64,000 bases of DNA from Chrysomallon squamiferum (taxonomy: Eukaryota > Mollusca > Gastropoda > Neomphalida > Peltospiridae), in assembly GCA_012295275.1 (NCBI GenBank), contig CM022670.1, positions 9,774,083 through 9,838,082 of the forward strand, written 5' to 3'. Within the stretch, counting starts at the first letter, position 1; each line of letters starts with the position of its first letter. Under the pieces are notes generated by a model. The model searched no databases, was not told the origin of the DNA, and saw only the letters and a program-made list of their open reading frames with translations. Both the position numbers and the translations under genes were made by a program. This document shows, one piece after another, positions 15,723 through 27,556 of this stretch.

Positions 15723-17345
15723 TACATACATACATACATACATTTTTTTTTTTATTGTTTACAAACTTTTGAAAACCAATTTTATTTCCTTTTTAATTTA
15801 ATTTTTTTTTTTTTTTTTAAATAAAGCAGCATTTATATCTTTCGTGTTTATTTATATTTATATTACCATGTATTACAAATTTTACAGAATGTTTTCCTCA
15901 CAAATAAGAATTTATACTATTTATAATGTTATCATATAAAAGATATTTGTCCTGTGAAAATGTTCTTATACTTTTTATACCAGACTCAACCACCTTCATG
16001 TTTCTTTTTCTTTTGATTACATTATCAAGGATCTTCCCTAATGACAATTATGTCAACAGAAACACATTCATCAAAAACAACCATTTTGTGAACATTCCTC
16101 CAAAGTGAATTGCCAGGCTGATGTGCGAGTTTGTATGTTTACTGGCTGATATAAGACAAATAAACTGTATATTGTTGTTATTCACTTCCAGGCGTCCAAG
16201 GCCATTAACCGCAAACTGAAGTATGAGATACAAACAGGTGAAGAGAAAGAAGAAAAAGAAGAATGGTAACATGTCGGTGAACTCTTTTACTATTTCAGTT
16301 ATTCAGTGTATAATATTGTTATCTTCACATTTTCCAGTTTCGTGTTAAAGGGTTGCAAATGTCATCACCCACAAAGGAGCCTATTTCAGAGGCCTGATCT
16401 GTATTTATAAAATAAACAGAAAGAAAAAATATGTATATCCCATAGGATCATAATAATTTTTTTTTAAATTCTTTCCAAACATATTTTCACCAGTAAAGAA
16501 AAAGGTTTATGTTTTTCTTGATGTTGAAAACAGCATCTGGCTGGTGTTTTAAGAAAAGTGTGTAAGAAAAGAAACCAAGAGAAAACTGGATAAACTGCTG
16601 AAAAAGGAAAGTTTCAAAGAAAGGACACCTTTGTGAGTTATTTGTTCAGCAGTCATGAATTACTCTACTCACATGTATCACTCAGATATAGGGCAGCAGT
16701 AAATCATAGACTGGTCCCTCTTTGTTCAGAAATCTTCAGTGATGTCAGACACCAAGTCCATGACAACTGTGTGGGTGTCTGTGTCTGTGTGTTTGTTCTT
16801 TTACTTGTTAAATAAAGGATATTGTCCTTCAACACTAATGTTAAATGAAAGCAATTTTACAATGGTTTACATTGTAAAATCTGAATTAACTGAAGTAAAT
16901 AAAAACCACTTGCTTATTAAAATAATAATAATAAATATCCTTTCTATGATGAAAATCTTTTGATTTACTCTTTTCTATTACTTTTTTCATTCCCTTTTTG
17001 TAATTCAAGATCATGTTACCACTTGCTGAAACTAATTTCTTGTGTTCACCAAATCGTATAATATATTTTTTTTAACTTTTTTTTTATTCCTCTTTCCAAA
17101 ATTCAAATAACCCCCACCCCCACCCCATCCCCCAATCACCTGTTGCTGAAACCACACTCATGGCATTAATTAATGTTATTTCCAGCTCACCTTTGGACCA
17201 TTCTAACATGTCATCTGGAGTAGATTTATCTTCCCTGTCAGATACCTGGTTTGCCTTGTCAAACAGAGATTAGCTGACACATTCTGTAATTGAGATTACA
17301 ACCAACTAGGCATGAACAATTTCCTCATCTACTTCTGAGAAAGAA

Positions 17346-17390
<45 letters not shown>

Positions 17391-19013
17391 CATAAAGAGG
17401 TGAAGCTAGTACAGGTTGTGTAACAAAACCCACAAATGATGAGGTTGACTTTCTCACAGAATTTGGTGCAGAAAAGGAACATGTTGTAACTCTGCGATGG
17501 TCTCCTTATCTGATAATGACTGATTATAGGATCAGTCTTCCTCAGAATGCGCTAGGAAGAGACTGTGTTTAGTGTAGGGCAGCAGGTCTGGCATCCACTC
17601 TCACTGATCTTCCCACGGAGTGGATAATGGTATTTACAGTTAGAATACAAGCTTGAGGAACAAACTGTCTTGGGATAAAATCTTCCTAAGTGTCCACGCA
17701 GATCAATTTTCCATTACAAAAATGTCTCATGAATTATTTAGCAAAGGTTATGGTATATCTTTCAGGAGGAAAGTGAATACTTTGTTTATACAAAAAAAAA
17801 GCATGTATTTGTTTGAAAGTATTCAGTCTGACCAATGGACTGCAGCTTATGTCTATAACTGGGAAAATTGATGAAAAAATACCTTACTGTTAACCATGGA
17901 GACATCACTTATGTCAATCATATCAAAAACTTTTAAACATTCAAGTACCATTAACATATATATAAATATGAATAACCATTAAACAAATTTCTGATACAAA
18001 CATCATTACTAATCGAAGTTATGCTTCAATACCACATGAAAATATATTCTGCATCAACCCAACTACAAATAATGTTCTGCATCAACACCACTACAAATAC
18101 ACTGTCCTGCATCAATACCACTACAAACAGTTCTACATCAACACTACAGTTCTACATCAACACCACTACAAACAGTTCTACATCAACACAACTACAAACA
18201 GTTCTACATCAACACCACTACAAACAGTTCTACATCAACACCACTACAAACAGTTCTACATCAACACCAACTACAAATAAACTGTTCTGCATCAACACCA
18301 CTACAAATACACTGTCCTGCATCAATACCACTACAAACAGTTCTACATCAACACCACTACAAACAGTTAGTTCTACATCAACACAACTACAAACAGTTCT
18401 ACATCAACACCACTACAAACAGTTCTACATCAACACGACTACAAACAGTTCTACATCAACACCACTACAAATAAACTGTTCCGCATCAACAGCACTGCAA
18501 ACGAACTGATCTGCATCAACATGGTACTGATGACTGAGCTCTCAATTCTGTTTTAGTTAACTTCAGTGGTCACGCCATGTTAAACATTACAGATCTGACA
18601 GCTGTTTATCTAAAGAACATCGGTATATTTGATACATCCTGAGTTTGCACCACAGCTAGAAATTTAATTTAATTTTCTGACATACTGAATCTTTTTACTG
18701 GTTATACACGAGATACAGGCGTAACAACTACCACCAGTGAAATATGAAAAAAAAAAAAAAATGCAGACAGTTATTGCTGCTAATAAGACACAAATGTCAG
18801 AGTTAAAACATCTGTAAGTGTCCTCTTTGTGCAGGAGAAATAAAAAAAAAGTAGCTTTTGAAAAAGACTTCTTTTTTTTAAAAATGGCCCTTTTATCTAT
18901 CTACTAATCAGAACTAATCTTGGCAGTGCAGGTAATTATATTCACATGAGAAAAAGTACTGAGATATTTTTAAAAATAAATTAGTAAATCATTTTTCAAG
19001 AAAGCTTTTCATA

Positions 19014-19063
<50 letters not shown>

Positions 19064-20156
19064 AAATGGACAGAATTAAGCCATTTTTTTACTATTCATT
19101 TAGCTTTTAATGATCTTGCTGGTTAATAAGTATAGAACAAAAATGAATATTTTATACTGGGTCATCATGTCTGTCATTATATACAACCTCTTTTAATAAA
19201 CATACTGGTTACCAGAGCAAATATAACAGATATTGTACAACTGAATAAAACTAGCTCTGAAGCACTGGTCGGAATGAGAAATAACACAAATTAATACACC
19301 AACACAGTTTGATGTAGCAACTGTAAGTACCCCAAGCCAAAACCTAAACTTGCCACCGTACAAAATGATACAAATACATGGAGTATAAATCCAAGCTGAT
19401 ATCAGGAACAAATAGGTCAGGCAATCTAACATCATTTAAATGCTGCCAGCAGAACACATACACATAATGCAAATCTTTGGACTATGTAAACACCTGAGTA
19501 ATTGACTTACATTCTGCACTGATTATGTAGGCATTGGCTATATCCTTTATATATCAAAAAAACTAACACAATAATTGTTAGAGGATGCTAAATCAAGAAG
19601 TGCCTGAAGCTGTATCAAAACACTGGTCAAAACAGCAAAAGCTCAACAGCACATACCATTATTTTACTTTAATAGAACTAATTTAACTGTTGATGTATTT
19701 ATTCTTATCTTAAATTTATTCATTTTTCCTCTTTCATTTGTTATATTCTCAATTTATTAGTTTCCAAATTTTTTTTTTTTTTTTTTTTAAATTATTAATG
19801 TTTCATAAATATTATTATCAATTATAATGTTATCAATACTTAATAGACAATATGTAATACTAAACACTGCCAAAAGTACTTTTAATTATTTTTCTTATTC
19901 TTGTTTGTTATTCAAGTTTGTTATTAATAATAACAATAATAATAATAATAGGAGGAGGTATATTAACAAAAACCAGAACAACGCTATAATTATTATTTAT
20001 TTATCCAACTAAACTGTACATTTATTTTTATTAAATCTACATTTTCTTCAGTGTCACTTATGGAACAATTGTAAAATCAGCATTAAAATCTACACATTGT
20101 CACACATAAGATGGGTTTCCCTGTTGTACTGTTTCTAATGTGGTAAGTACACACAC

Positions 20157-20192
<36 letters not shown>

Positions 20193-22949
20193 CATGAAAA
20201 ACAATAATCTTGTGTTGCAAGATGCACTACTGTAATTTGCCATCATACATCAAAACAAACCAGAACTGGATAGATTAAAAACCAGCAACACAGACACTGG
20301 TTGTATTGTAACCAAGTAAATTGCCTCCATCATCAAGCACTGATATTAAGAGAACTTTCACCTGCTGATGGCAAACATCTGACATTAATATCTGTTAAGA
20401 CTGATTTCAGTGTTCAAGAATTTATCAAAGTTTAAATTAGGTGGGACAAAGCTTGAGGCTTATTGGCGAGAGTGTGTGAGTGAGGAAGAATCTTTCCTAT
20501 CTGGATTTGTTTTTCCCCAAGATAAGAAGTACATAACTGTTAAATGCCATTGTTTGTTTATGTTTTAAGGATAATAATTACACTGGATGCATTGGAATTT
20601 CCCAGCCTAACAAATACTCTGCTGTTAATGGCCATGGTGTGTTCGTGTTTTAAAGATAATAATAACATTCATTTTAATTTGCAAAATGGAAAAAAAAAAA
20701 AAAAGTTTAAATAAACAAATCACTGAAAATACAGATAAAATGTTTGCTAATAATAAACATAACATTTTATTATTAAATCTGAATTGTTTAAAAGAATATT
20801 TTCAGTTTGTCTACTAAATAGGGGAAGCAAACTTTAAAAGAAAATGCCCCAAATCTTTTACACTTACTAAGCTAAATGGATTATTCTAGTCACTGAATAC
20901 TGAATAACTTTAATGTGAATAACTGTAATCTTCTAATAAAAAAAACTGTATTGAACAGAAAGAATACTATACAAAGTAGAAACCATCCAACATTCTTTAT
21001 AAACACTGACTTATCTCATTGTAAAAGACATTTTAGCATTCTGCTTCAGTGGAACTCAACCACGATGACATGCTTTGTAGAAAACTAATTTGACAGTTGA
21101 GCCAAACTCCGCACACAATGGGTTAAAGATCACACCTCTCCCAAAGGCCTGCCAATGAAAGGTGACTTTAATGAGAAATTCTAACACAAACTTGTCAGAT
21201 GTGTTAGAGTGGGATTCAATGATAAACATTTATATTAAGTAATTAACTGACTCAGTCTAGACTGGGGCTGCCCCTCCAGCTCTGCATTGTTGTTCTGTTG
21301 ATACTACAGCAGAAAGTCAGTGGACATTCTGGACTCAGGGGCTCAACAGTCATGGTGGACTCAATGTATCAGTGCACTTCTGGACTTACTGTATCAATGG
21401 ACTCTTCGACTCAGGGGACTAAAGGAGATCATAAATAACAATTGCCTTAAACGCTGTGGATTGCAAAACCAATCCTTCACACAGAGATTTTACCCTTTCC
21501 TTTACTATGACAAAGAAACCATAAAATGTATATATAAAATATATGATGATATATATAACTAAATAGCCCAGTGGAAAACTTGGGTATCTTATCAACATGA
21601 CTGCATCATAATTAAAAGAAAACCCCAGCAGCAACATGTCTGCAGGATGATGAAACACAGCCCAGTGGTTAACAAAGTATCAACACATTTAAACCATGGT
21701 AGCAGGTAACACAGATTTCCAACACAGTGACTGCAACGTGACAATAGAATAGATAATAAAATATTTTACCAATCCTGCTAAACTATCAGCTACAATGCAT
21801 CTGTCATTGAAAATGCAGTGTTAACAGTTAGGAAAACAAGATGTATCATGTTATTGTCTAGACACTGACTGTAACAGAAACCTTCCTTTGAGCTGACTGC
21901 ATTGTATGCAATTTGTTTTACACACTTTGATTGTAAGCTTCCTTCATGTCCATTGGTTCATGCACCTATGCTATTATTGAAGCTGACAACAGCTATTAAT
22001 TTATGTCAAGTCTACTATACATCCTTCAGGCTTGTAATTCTGAATATAATGGGAAAAATCTCACTCACTGTCAGCATAATTCCCCACTCTGTTGACTTAC
22101 ATACCAGATATTTAGATGCGGTGCTACCTTAGAATACCTAGAAGATTAATATTCAGAATTTTGTTCAGTTAACATACTTCAGCAGATAATATAAGCACAT
22201 GCCTTCTGTACATATTTGTCTAAAATTAAGACTAAAAGATAATTAGATGTAATCTTTAGAAAGTTTAACTAGAATTAATATTTAACTCAGGTCTGTTATA
22301 AAAATGAAAATCAGGTTAACAACCAAAATGATAATTGTAAATAGATTGATTAAAATCTTAAATGAAAATTATAACCAACTGACATTAGTTATTAGATTAA
22401 TAACTAACTGGAATTAGATTAGTAATAAGATTAAATTTAAAATCTTCACTTTTATAAACATGACCTAGTGAATTCTATAATGTTTATTTTATTTAAAGTA
22501 GATATCATTTATTAGACATTTACTGGTTTCTTTCAGTTCTTTTAATGGGTTACTGATGCAGGATAGTCTGTATTAACTCTACAAGCTCTATGAATTCCAT
22601 CACGACAGACTATTACTCTTGTGTTTACCAGACTGACAGGTATCAACCAGTCAGTGGGTAATTACTAGTGGTATGTCACCTCTTGCCAAACTACCACCAG
22701 TAAAATTATTCAGTGCTTGTCACTATTCTTGACAACTCTTAGACTTTGCAGTATACAAAAAGTGTAAATTAATTTTAAAGAATAATAAAAATAATAATAA
22801 ATAAAAAACAGGGCCAAGAAAAAAAAATTTGAACCTTTAATTTGCCCCCAAAAATTGGGTATGTTAGAAAGTAATACCTGCTAGTACTTATCAACTTTTA
22901 AAGAAATGAGGAACATAGAGAGTGGTTTTTATATGTATTTCTCTCTGTT

Positions 22950-23030
<81 letters not shown>

Positions 23031-25270
23031 CAGCCAATAGACCTATCTATCAACCTCACTGAGTATCTACATCTATCTCTTCTTCTTTCTATCTCTTTCT
23101 TAATAACAAATGCAATCATCACACCTTAAATTAGAAACTTATTTTTTCTTTTTTTTTGAAAGGAAAACAAAAAAAATGAAAGATCCATTAACATAAGCTC
23201 CTCATCGGATTTGTTCTAACACCTGTAAAGTGGAACTAACAGATGCCTTTGTGATTCTATCAACTACAGAGTAAGCACGGTCTTACTATTTAAAGTGTTT
23301 TAACACTATCTCAGCTGATAAAATCAAAGTGGTTTTACTCAGATTTCCTGATTACATCAGAGTATATCTACAGGCCAGCTAAGCTGATACCACTCTCTTT
23401 TTTTCAAAATGTATTTTGGACCTATGCAGTTAAACGCCTCAGCAATATATAAATGATAAGATTTAGTTTAAAATTTAAAAATATTTATACATTACAGTTA
23501 AATGTGTATGCTTGTCTACATGAGTATCTCTGTTTGTATAATTGATTTCAACATGAACTAATACAGTTATTTTGTTATCCTTCAGATACAACACCTATGG
23601 TATGTAATTTCTTGAAGCAACAAAGATTTTGTTTAAAAAGATCAACTAATACTAGTTCAAGAATAACCCTTTATTGATAGTATATCCATATCTGTCTTTA
23701 TTTTTCAGATAAGATTTTTTTTATTTTTTTTAATGCATTACGCATGTTTGTCTCGAATAAACTACATATGGAATTTCACATAAAATTCTGTTTTAAACAA
23801 TTAGCTGCCATTACTGGTGATGTTACAGCGGCAAATATCTTTTCCAACAATGCAGAAAATAAACGTGACTTCTTTGTTATACAAAAAAAACAGCTGATGC
23901 AGAGTTTTTCTACAATCTTTTCGTTCTTTTCTTCATGAAGTGGATACATCTGTTGGCAATAGCTCTGAAGATACATCTATAACCTGCTCATAAATGAAAC
24001 CAACTTGTTAGTCAGAGATGCCACCCCCACAAATAGTTGCATCAGCCAAAACACAAGTCAGGGCTGTGGGTTTTTTATCAAACATTTAGAGTAAGCTAAA
24101 TAAAAGGATAATTATTAACATGATCATTTAGCTAAGACTGACAATTAATGTATGTTAATGGCAGGTCTGTTCTGAAGGAAGGTTACAAGAAAAGAAAATT
24201 AATTTCTGAACAAACTCATTTTCCATAACACAGAGCAAAAATCAATGATTTTATTTAAATAATAATTATTTTACTGGTTTAAAAAAAAATAATAATAAAT
24301 GTATTTTTGTGTTTATGTTACATATAAAAAATAAAAATATTTAAAACAGAATTAAAACCTTTGTTTTTGTAATTTGACCCAGTCTTAACTGGCTTTTTGC
24401 AATAAGGTGAGACAATTGTAATTCTAATAGTTATTAGTTCTATTATTACAACTATTATGGCCAATACAAAACTAATACTAATTACTGAAGAATAGTATAT
24501 TAATCATTAAAAACATACCCTTAATTCAAAACTGTTTAAAATACATACCTAAATTACAGAAAATACTGTAACAGTAAGAATTAAGCTGTGAACAACTGTT
24601 AATAACTTAGATTTTTTAAAGTAATGGTAACAACAATTTATGTTAGAAATGTCATAAACTGGGTGTTTATTATTTAAACAGTGACCTGCTGTAGATAGAT
24701 ACATAAATGTGTAAGTAATTTACATCTGCTGCTAAGTTAAGTAGTATGATCATGATCCAAACACAGTAAAAGCAACAAGGATCCCTCCACAAAACAGTTA
24801 TAAAAATGAAAATTAACACCCTTTTACAAAGAATCTTATAAAAAGGAAACAAAGTATTCTTCAACCAAGTATCTGTACAAAGAGGATTGTCTGTCACCAG
24901 CTGTGCAGTAAATGAGTTATGTTACAGTGTTTATACAATAAATGACTTATGTTACAGCATTTTGTGACACTGTGCTATTAACATGGGCACTGGGGTGATA
25001 ACATGATACCTGTAACCATGGGGAATCTCACCATCACTCTTAAAGTAGCCAAGCCATGCTGTCAGTCAGTACACTTTGACTTCAGCTAAAGCTAGAAAAT
25101 GTCACTGGTTTCCGATTTTTTTCACATAATTTATAATTAACAAAGGTTATTTTTTTTTTATGAAAGGCATCGCTAAGCCTACTGTATAAACAAAAATATG
25201 ACTATATAAGCAAACTATGTGACTTTTAAATATAAATTATGAAAAGGGAATTTCTTTTTTCCTTTTACTT

Positions 25271-25301
<31 letters not shown>

Positions 25302-26971
25302 ATGCATTAATTTTTTTTTTTTTTTTTTTTCTAATAAATAAAATAATGTCAAAATTCTATTTTTCTTTCAACAATAAATTTGTATAGCATGTAAATCTAT
25401 GCTATTTTTTATTTGCATTTTGAATATTCCATTGTTGGAAATTCAAAAAGAAATTTTACAAGGACAAAATAAGTATGATAAAAAAACTGAAATTTAACCC
25501 TGAGTTACTTCTTTCTTTTTTTTTTTCTTCTTTTTAATTCAGTATCATTCAGATAATTTTTCTCTTTTACATGTTAAACCACCTACATAGAGTTCACACA
25601 TAAAATTAGGTCTCACTGTAATTCACATTAATCTTGATTTTATCATTAATCAAATATTTTATTTTATTTTTAAATGATAAAAGAATTAATTATATTGTTG
25701 GGGTTTTTTGTGGTTTTTTAATAACAGTAATAAATAAATTATATTTTTAATTCTTCACAGATTACAGAAATGAATCTAAAAATTTGACTTTCAAATCTTG
25801 AAGTGTTAGAAGGTCAATTTCAAGGTCAAAGGATACGAATCAAAATGTTTCTTTTTTCTTTCTTTTTTTTCTTTTTTAAAAGAAAACTAATAAAATCTCT
25901 GTCATAGTTTTTGATTAAAAGTACCTTTATCAGCAATAACTTTTTCAGTTTTATTTATTTATTTTAAATGATACTTAACAAAGTTTTAAAACTTTTTTGA
26001 GATTTGCATTTTTGTTCAAACTAAAACCTAAGAAATAAAATTTTCTTTATATTTTTCTTTATTTTATTTTATTTGTTTTTTTATTTTATATTTTTTTCTT
26101 TGTAATATTACATCATATAACAAGAATATTTTTTCAAAAAAGATTAATGAATTTGTTTTTTTGGATGATGCAACACAGAAAAATCCCTTTTTAAATTTGT
26201 ACTAAATTGTGTATTTTGATGTTCAATTTACAAAAATGAATACAATGCATCATTTACAAACATATTTAAAAAAAAAAAAAAAAAAAAAAAAGTTAAGAAT
26301 TATTGACCATGTTTACATTAAATTAATTTTTGTATATAAATTAATAATAAATTATTTTATTTGAAAAGAAAATAGAAACAAAAAGATGGGGAAAAAATCC
26401 AGACTGAGACTGATTGGAATACATTTATTTTCTAACTGGCTTCAGTTAATGAAAAATACAATGTATATAAATAATAAATAACTTTAAAACCTTTCATTAT
26501 AATTTTTACTCAGTAACAATATATTTACTTTCAAATATGTACTTCTTTTATATCTGTTAATCATCTTTTATTATTATAATTGTAGTTATTTTATTTAAGC
26601 TATGTATTTTGTTTCACTATTTATGTATTAGTATTTTTTATTTATTTATTTATTTATTTATTTACTATGGTGACTCGTACGATAATGTGAAGTCTATAAA
26701 TTAACATGAAAAAAATAAAAAATAATAATAATAATAAAAATTCCCTCTCTTTTACAAATCGTCTGTCAACTTACAGTATCGTTGTCTCAGACGGTACTCT
26801 TGGGACATTCTCGAGGTGCAGAAACATGCACCTAACTGTCGTACGAAAACACAAACATCGATGTGGACAGTTCGTACTCTGCGACAGCACGCCACTAACG
26901 AAAACCGCTAGCAGCAGCACACCACTCAGCATCTTCTTAGCGGTACACATCCTATCCCGTGCAGTGTGCAT
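1..26971 (-). CDS. PXDN: Peroxidasin, 5' part (signal peptide, LRRs, LRRCT, start of Ig1)
   Basis: Peroxidasin is a secreted heme peroxidase that forms sulfilimine crosslinks in collagen IV of basement membranes. Seven exons are visible on the minus strand: 26775-26971, 8946-9017, 7580-7651, 7112-7183, 6228-6299, 5319-5482 and about 10-127. All have AG/GT boundaries and the phases join without a break. Residues 14-30 form a hydrophobic signal peptide; residues 35-48 hold the LRRNT with the peroxidasin-typical string [10 protein letters not shown]; four 24-residue LRRs follow (66-161), then an LRRCT (162-216) with [14 protein letters not shown], then the first Ig domain with YFTCRAEG. The LRR exons are exactly 72 nt each. 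The gene runs off the left edge, so remaining Ig domains, the peroxidase domain and VWC are not seen. Vertebrate PXDN has one LRR more in this stretch. Family call is firm; orthology versus a paralogue such as PXDNL-type copies cannot be settled here. Confidence 0.93.
10..127 (-). CDS. PXDN: PXDN exon 7: first half of Ig domain 1
   Basis: The acceptor TATTTCAG is at 128-130. The exon opens in phase 1 and continues the LRRCT as [15 protein letters not shown], then [19 protein letters not shown], the B-to-C strand part of an I-set Ig domain with its first conserved cysteine. The donor is probably GTGGGT at 9-4; an alternative GTATA at 5-1 would add three bases plus one codon. The domain's second cysteine must lie in the next exon outside the window. 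Confidence 0.88.
128..5318 (-). other. PXDN intron between LRRCT and Ig1 exons
   Basis: A 5.2-kb AT-rich intron with no coding signal that I can support. It holds TG runs (2259-2286, 3203-3240, 3395-3420), an AAAT tract (3877-3924), long T runs (1922-1940, 2607-2640) and a diverged local duplication with an 85-bp offset (about 3261-3305 and 3346-3390, shared core GATATCTGTTTACTGAT). Confidence 0.85.
5319..5482 (-). CDS. PXDN: PXDN exon 6: LRR C-terminal cap
   Basis: A 164-nt exon entering in phase 2 and leaving in phase 1. It encodes [16 protein letters not shown], then the stretch around [16 protein letters not shown], and ends at DFHC. The four cysteines form the LRRCT. Acceptor TTTTGCAG, donor GTAAGT. 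Confidence 0.94.
5483..6227 (-). other. PXDN intron between LRR 4 and LRRCT exons
   Basis: A non-coding AT-rich intron with a TTA-type microsatellite at about 5790-5848. I see nothing else in it. Confidence 0.85.
6228..6299 (-). CDS. PXDN: PXDN exon 5: LRR 4
   Basis: A 72-nt exon, phase 2 on both sides, encoding [18 protein letters not shown] and the end of one LRR. It matches LRR 5 of vertebrate peroxidasin (FLHNNRI), which shows that one repeat has been lost upstream. Donor GTAAGT. Confidence 0.93.
6300..7111 (-). other. PXDN intron between LRR 3 and LRR 4 exons
   Basis: A 0.8-kb intron lying exactly where vertebrate peroxidasin has one more 72-nt LRR exon. It holds a possible relic of that exon (6714-6785) and A-rich low-complexity sequence at 6400-6700. 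Confidence 0.8.
6714..6785 (-). pseudogene. Possible relic LRR exon of peroxidasin
   Basis: On the minus strand an acceptor-like GTTTGCAG (ending at 6786) is followed by sequence that reads [11 protein letters not shown] in one frame. Vertebrate peroxidasin LRR 4 starts YLHFNQIETL, so L, H, F, Q, I and L line up. The frame is out of register with the phase-2 splice from exon 4 (direct joining reaches a stop), and no GT donor lies where a 72-nt exon would end. It therefore cannot work as it stands. The match is short, so chance is possible. Confidence 0.35.
7112..7183 (-). CDS. PXDN: PXDN exon 4: LRR 3
   Basis: A 72-nt exon, phase 2 on both sides, encoding [16 protein letters not shown] and the end of one LRR. 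The YLYKN start matches LRR 3 of vertebrate peroxidasin. The next vertebrate LRR (YLHFNQI type) is missing as an exon here; see the relic at 6714-6785. Confidence 0.93.
7580..7651 (-). CDS. PXDN: PXDN exon 3: LRR 2
   Basis: A 72-nt exon, phase 2 on both sides, encoding [19 protein letters not shown] and the end of one LRR. Acceptor TTTTCAG, donor GTAAGT. Confidence 0.93.
7652..8945 (-). other. PXDN intron between LRR 1 and LRR 2 exons
   Basis: A 1.3-kb non-coding intron. A 29-bp segment is duplicated with a few differences at about 8583-8611 and 8641-8669 (shared core around CAAAGTAAAA). The short intron 7184-7579 between LRR 2 and LRR 3 holds nothing recognisable. Confidence 0.8.
8946..9017 (-). 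CDS. PXDN: PXDN exon 2: LRR 1
   Basis: A 72-nt exon, phase 2 on both sides, acceptor TTTCAG and donor GTAAG. It encodes one leucine-rich repeat beginning [16 protein letters not shown], very close to the first LRR of known peroxidasins. Confidence 0.93.
10246..10488 (+). repeat. Degenerate ~66-bp tandem repeat, four copies
   Basis: Copies begin with GTTTACAT or GTTTATAT at 10246, 10312, 10357 and 10424. The second copy is shortened to 45 bp. Copies 1, 3 and 4 share the order GTTTA, TGTAATAT, then an A-rich ACAAGAAA-type stretch, then GTTG or GCTC. Divergence is high, so it is an old array. Confidence 0.6.
11321..11357 (+). repeat. Poly(T), 37 bp
   Basis: An uninterrupted T tract followed closely by an A tract (about 11367-11383), so the transcript could fold into a hairpin. 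It may be a mobile-element tail, but no element body is recognisable next to it. Confidence 0.9.
13981..14112 (+). repeat. (TTTTTA)n-type low-complexity tract
   Basis: Repeated TATTTT units between about 14000 and 14105. The open reading frame through it, read as IFIFIF, is a by-product of the repeat. Confidence 0.9.
15254..15425 (+). repeat. 51-bp tandem repeat, three copies
   Basis: The core AAATACAACTGATG recurs at 15254, 15305 and 15365, and a final partial core is at 15416. Units are 51 bp; the second is 60 bp because a 9-bp ACTGATGCA-type segment is doubled. Copies are nearly identical, so the array is young. Confidence 0.9.
15669..15743 (+). repeat. Compound AT / CA / CATA microsatellite
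   Basis: An AT run passes into a CA run (about 15699-15722) and then a CATA run (about 15721-15743), followed by T10. Confidence 0.9.
17349..17390 (+). repeat. Poly(T), about 42 bp
   Basis: An uninterrupted T tract. It is the longest homopolymer in the window and likely to be length-variable or mis-assembled. Confidence 0.9.
18045..18515 (+). repeat. 26-bp minisatellite with higher-order structure
   Basis: The unit reads TTCTACATCAACACC followed by ACTACAAACAG, repeated about 18 times with TTCTGC and CTGTCCTGC variants. A block containing the CTGTTCTGC and CTGTCCTGC variants occurs at about 18070-18150 and again at 18270-18350, so several units were copied together. A long open frame runs through it, but 26 is not a multiple of three: the frame shifts phase unit by unit and is an artefact of stop-poor repeats. 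Confidence 0.9.
19018..19062 (+). repeat. (GT)n microsatellite
   Basis: A pure GT run of about 45 bp. A shorter GT run is at about 20160-20187. Confidence 0.95.
22952..23025 (+). repeat. (CT)n microsatellite, 74 bp
   Basis: A pure CT run followed by TTTTTCAG, so on the plus strand it mimics a splice acceptor. On the gene's own (minus) strand it is a GA run. Confidence 0.95.
26775..26971 (-). CDS. PXDN: PXDN coding exon 1: signal peptide and LRRNT
   Basis: An in-frame TAG lies five codons upstream of the ATG at 26971, so translation starts at 26971, 26950 or 26932. The ATG at 26932 gives the most compact signal peptide ([17 protein letters not shown], likely cut before QSTNC). Cysteines at residues 35, 39, 41 and 48 form the LRRNT cap. 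The donor is GTAAGT at 26774 and the exon ends in phase 2. Local base composition is much richer in GC and CpG than the introns. Confidence 0.92.
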
Positions 26972-27505
26972 ATTACATACGCGCACCTAGTCCGCACGAG
27001 CTTATTGTTTTGGTTGGTGAGCACCGCTTCGGGTTAAACTCAGTGTATATCAAGCCGCTTAATAAAATTAGTCCCGGAATTTAAAGTTTGTAGTTTGTTT
27101 AAAACCGCTAAAAACATCACTACTTTTCGAACACAAAAAAAGTATTTTGTGTATACATTTAAGAGTGTAGGAAATTAAAATTTTATTGACTAATTAAATC
27201 AAATACATTGACAGTTAGTGAAGGCGTATGAATATCCTAAGGGTTGACCCGCATGAGGGATTTTCCCTGTTTTAATCAAAGATTAATTTATTTATATGAC
27301 AAATACCAGCAGGCGGTGATCTTGTAAAATTTAAATTGGACAAAATAGAGTGAATAATTTATTGATTTAAATTAAATACTGCAGTGTTTATAAATATAAA
27401 TATATATCGACATTATGCGAATTTATATAGTTATTAAATATTCGTTATATAAATATTTGGGTGAGGATCGTAATATATTTTATTTTATATTTTTATGTAT
27501 TTATT

Positions 27506-27556
<51 letters not shown>

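Larger units (their letters stand above)
9018..26774 (-). other. PXDN intron 1, 17.8 kb
   Basis: A very long first intron separating the signal peptide/LRRNT exon from LRR 1. I found no convincing exon on either strand. It is rich in repeats: a 64-67-bp degenerate array (10246-10488), a diverged pair about 165 bp apart (13303-13390 and 13467-13545), a 51-bp array (15254-15425), a 26-bp minisatellite (18045-18515), a diverged 84-bp repeat (about 20538-20680), microsatellites and T runs. Long first introns often carry enhancers, but nothing here lets me point to one. Confidence 0.8.

Noticed and set aside
18021-18509. A 162-codon open frame
   Set aside because: It lies wholly in the 26-bp minisatellite; the unit is not a multiple of three and lacks stops in all frames, so openness is no evidence of coding.
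22952-23034. CT run plus TTTTTCAG as a plus-strand splice acceptor
   Set aside because: No open coding sequence or donor follows; the gene here is on the other strand.
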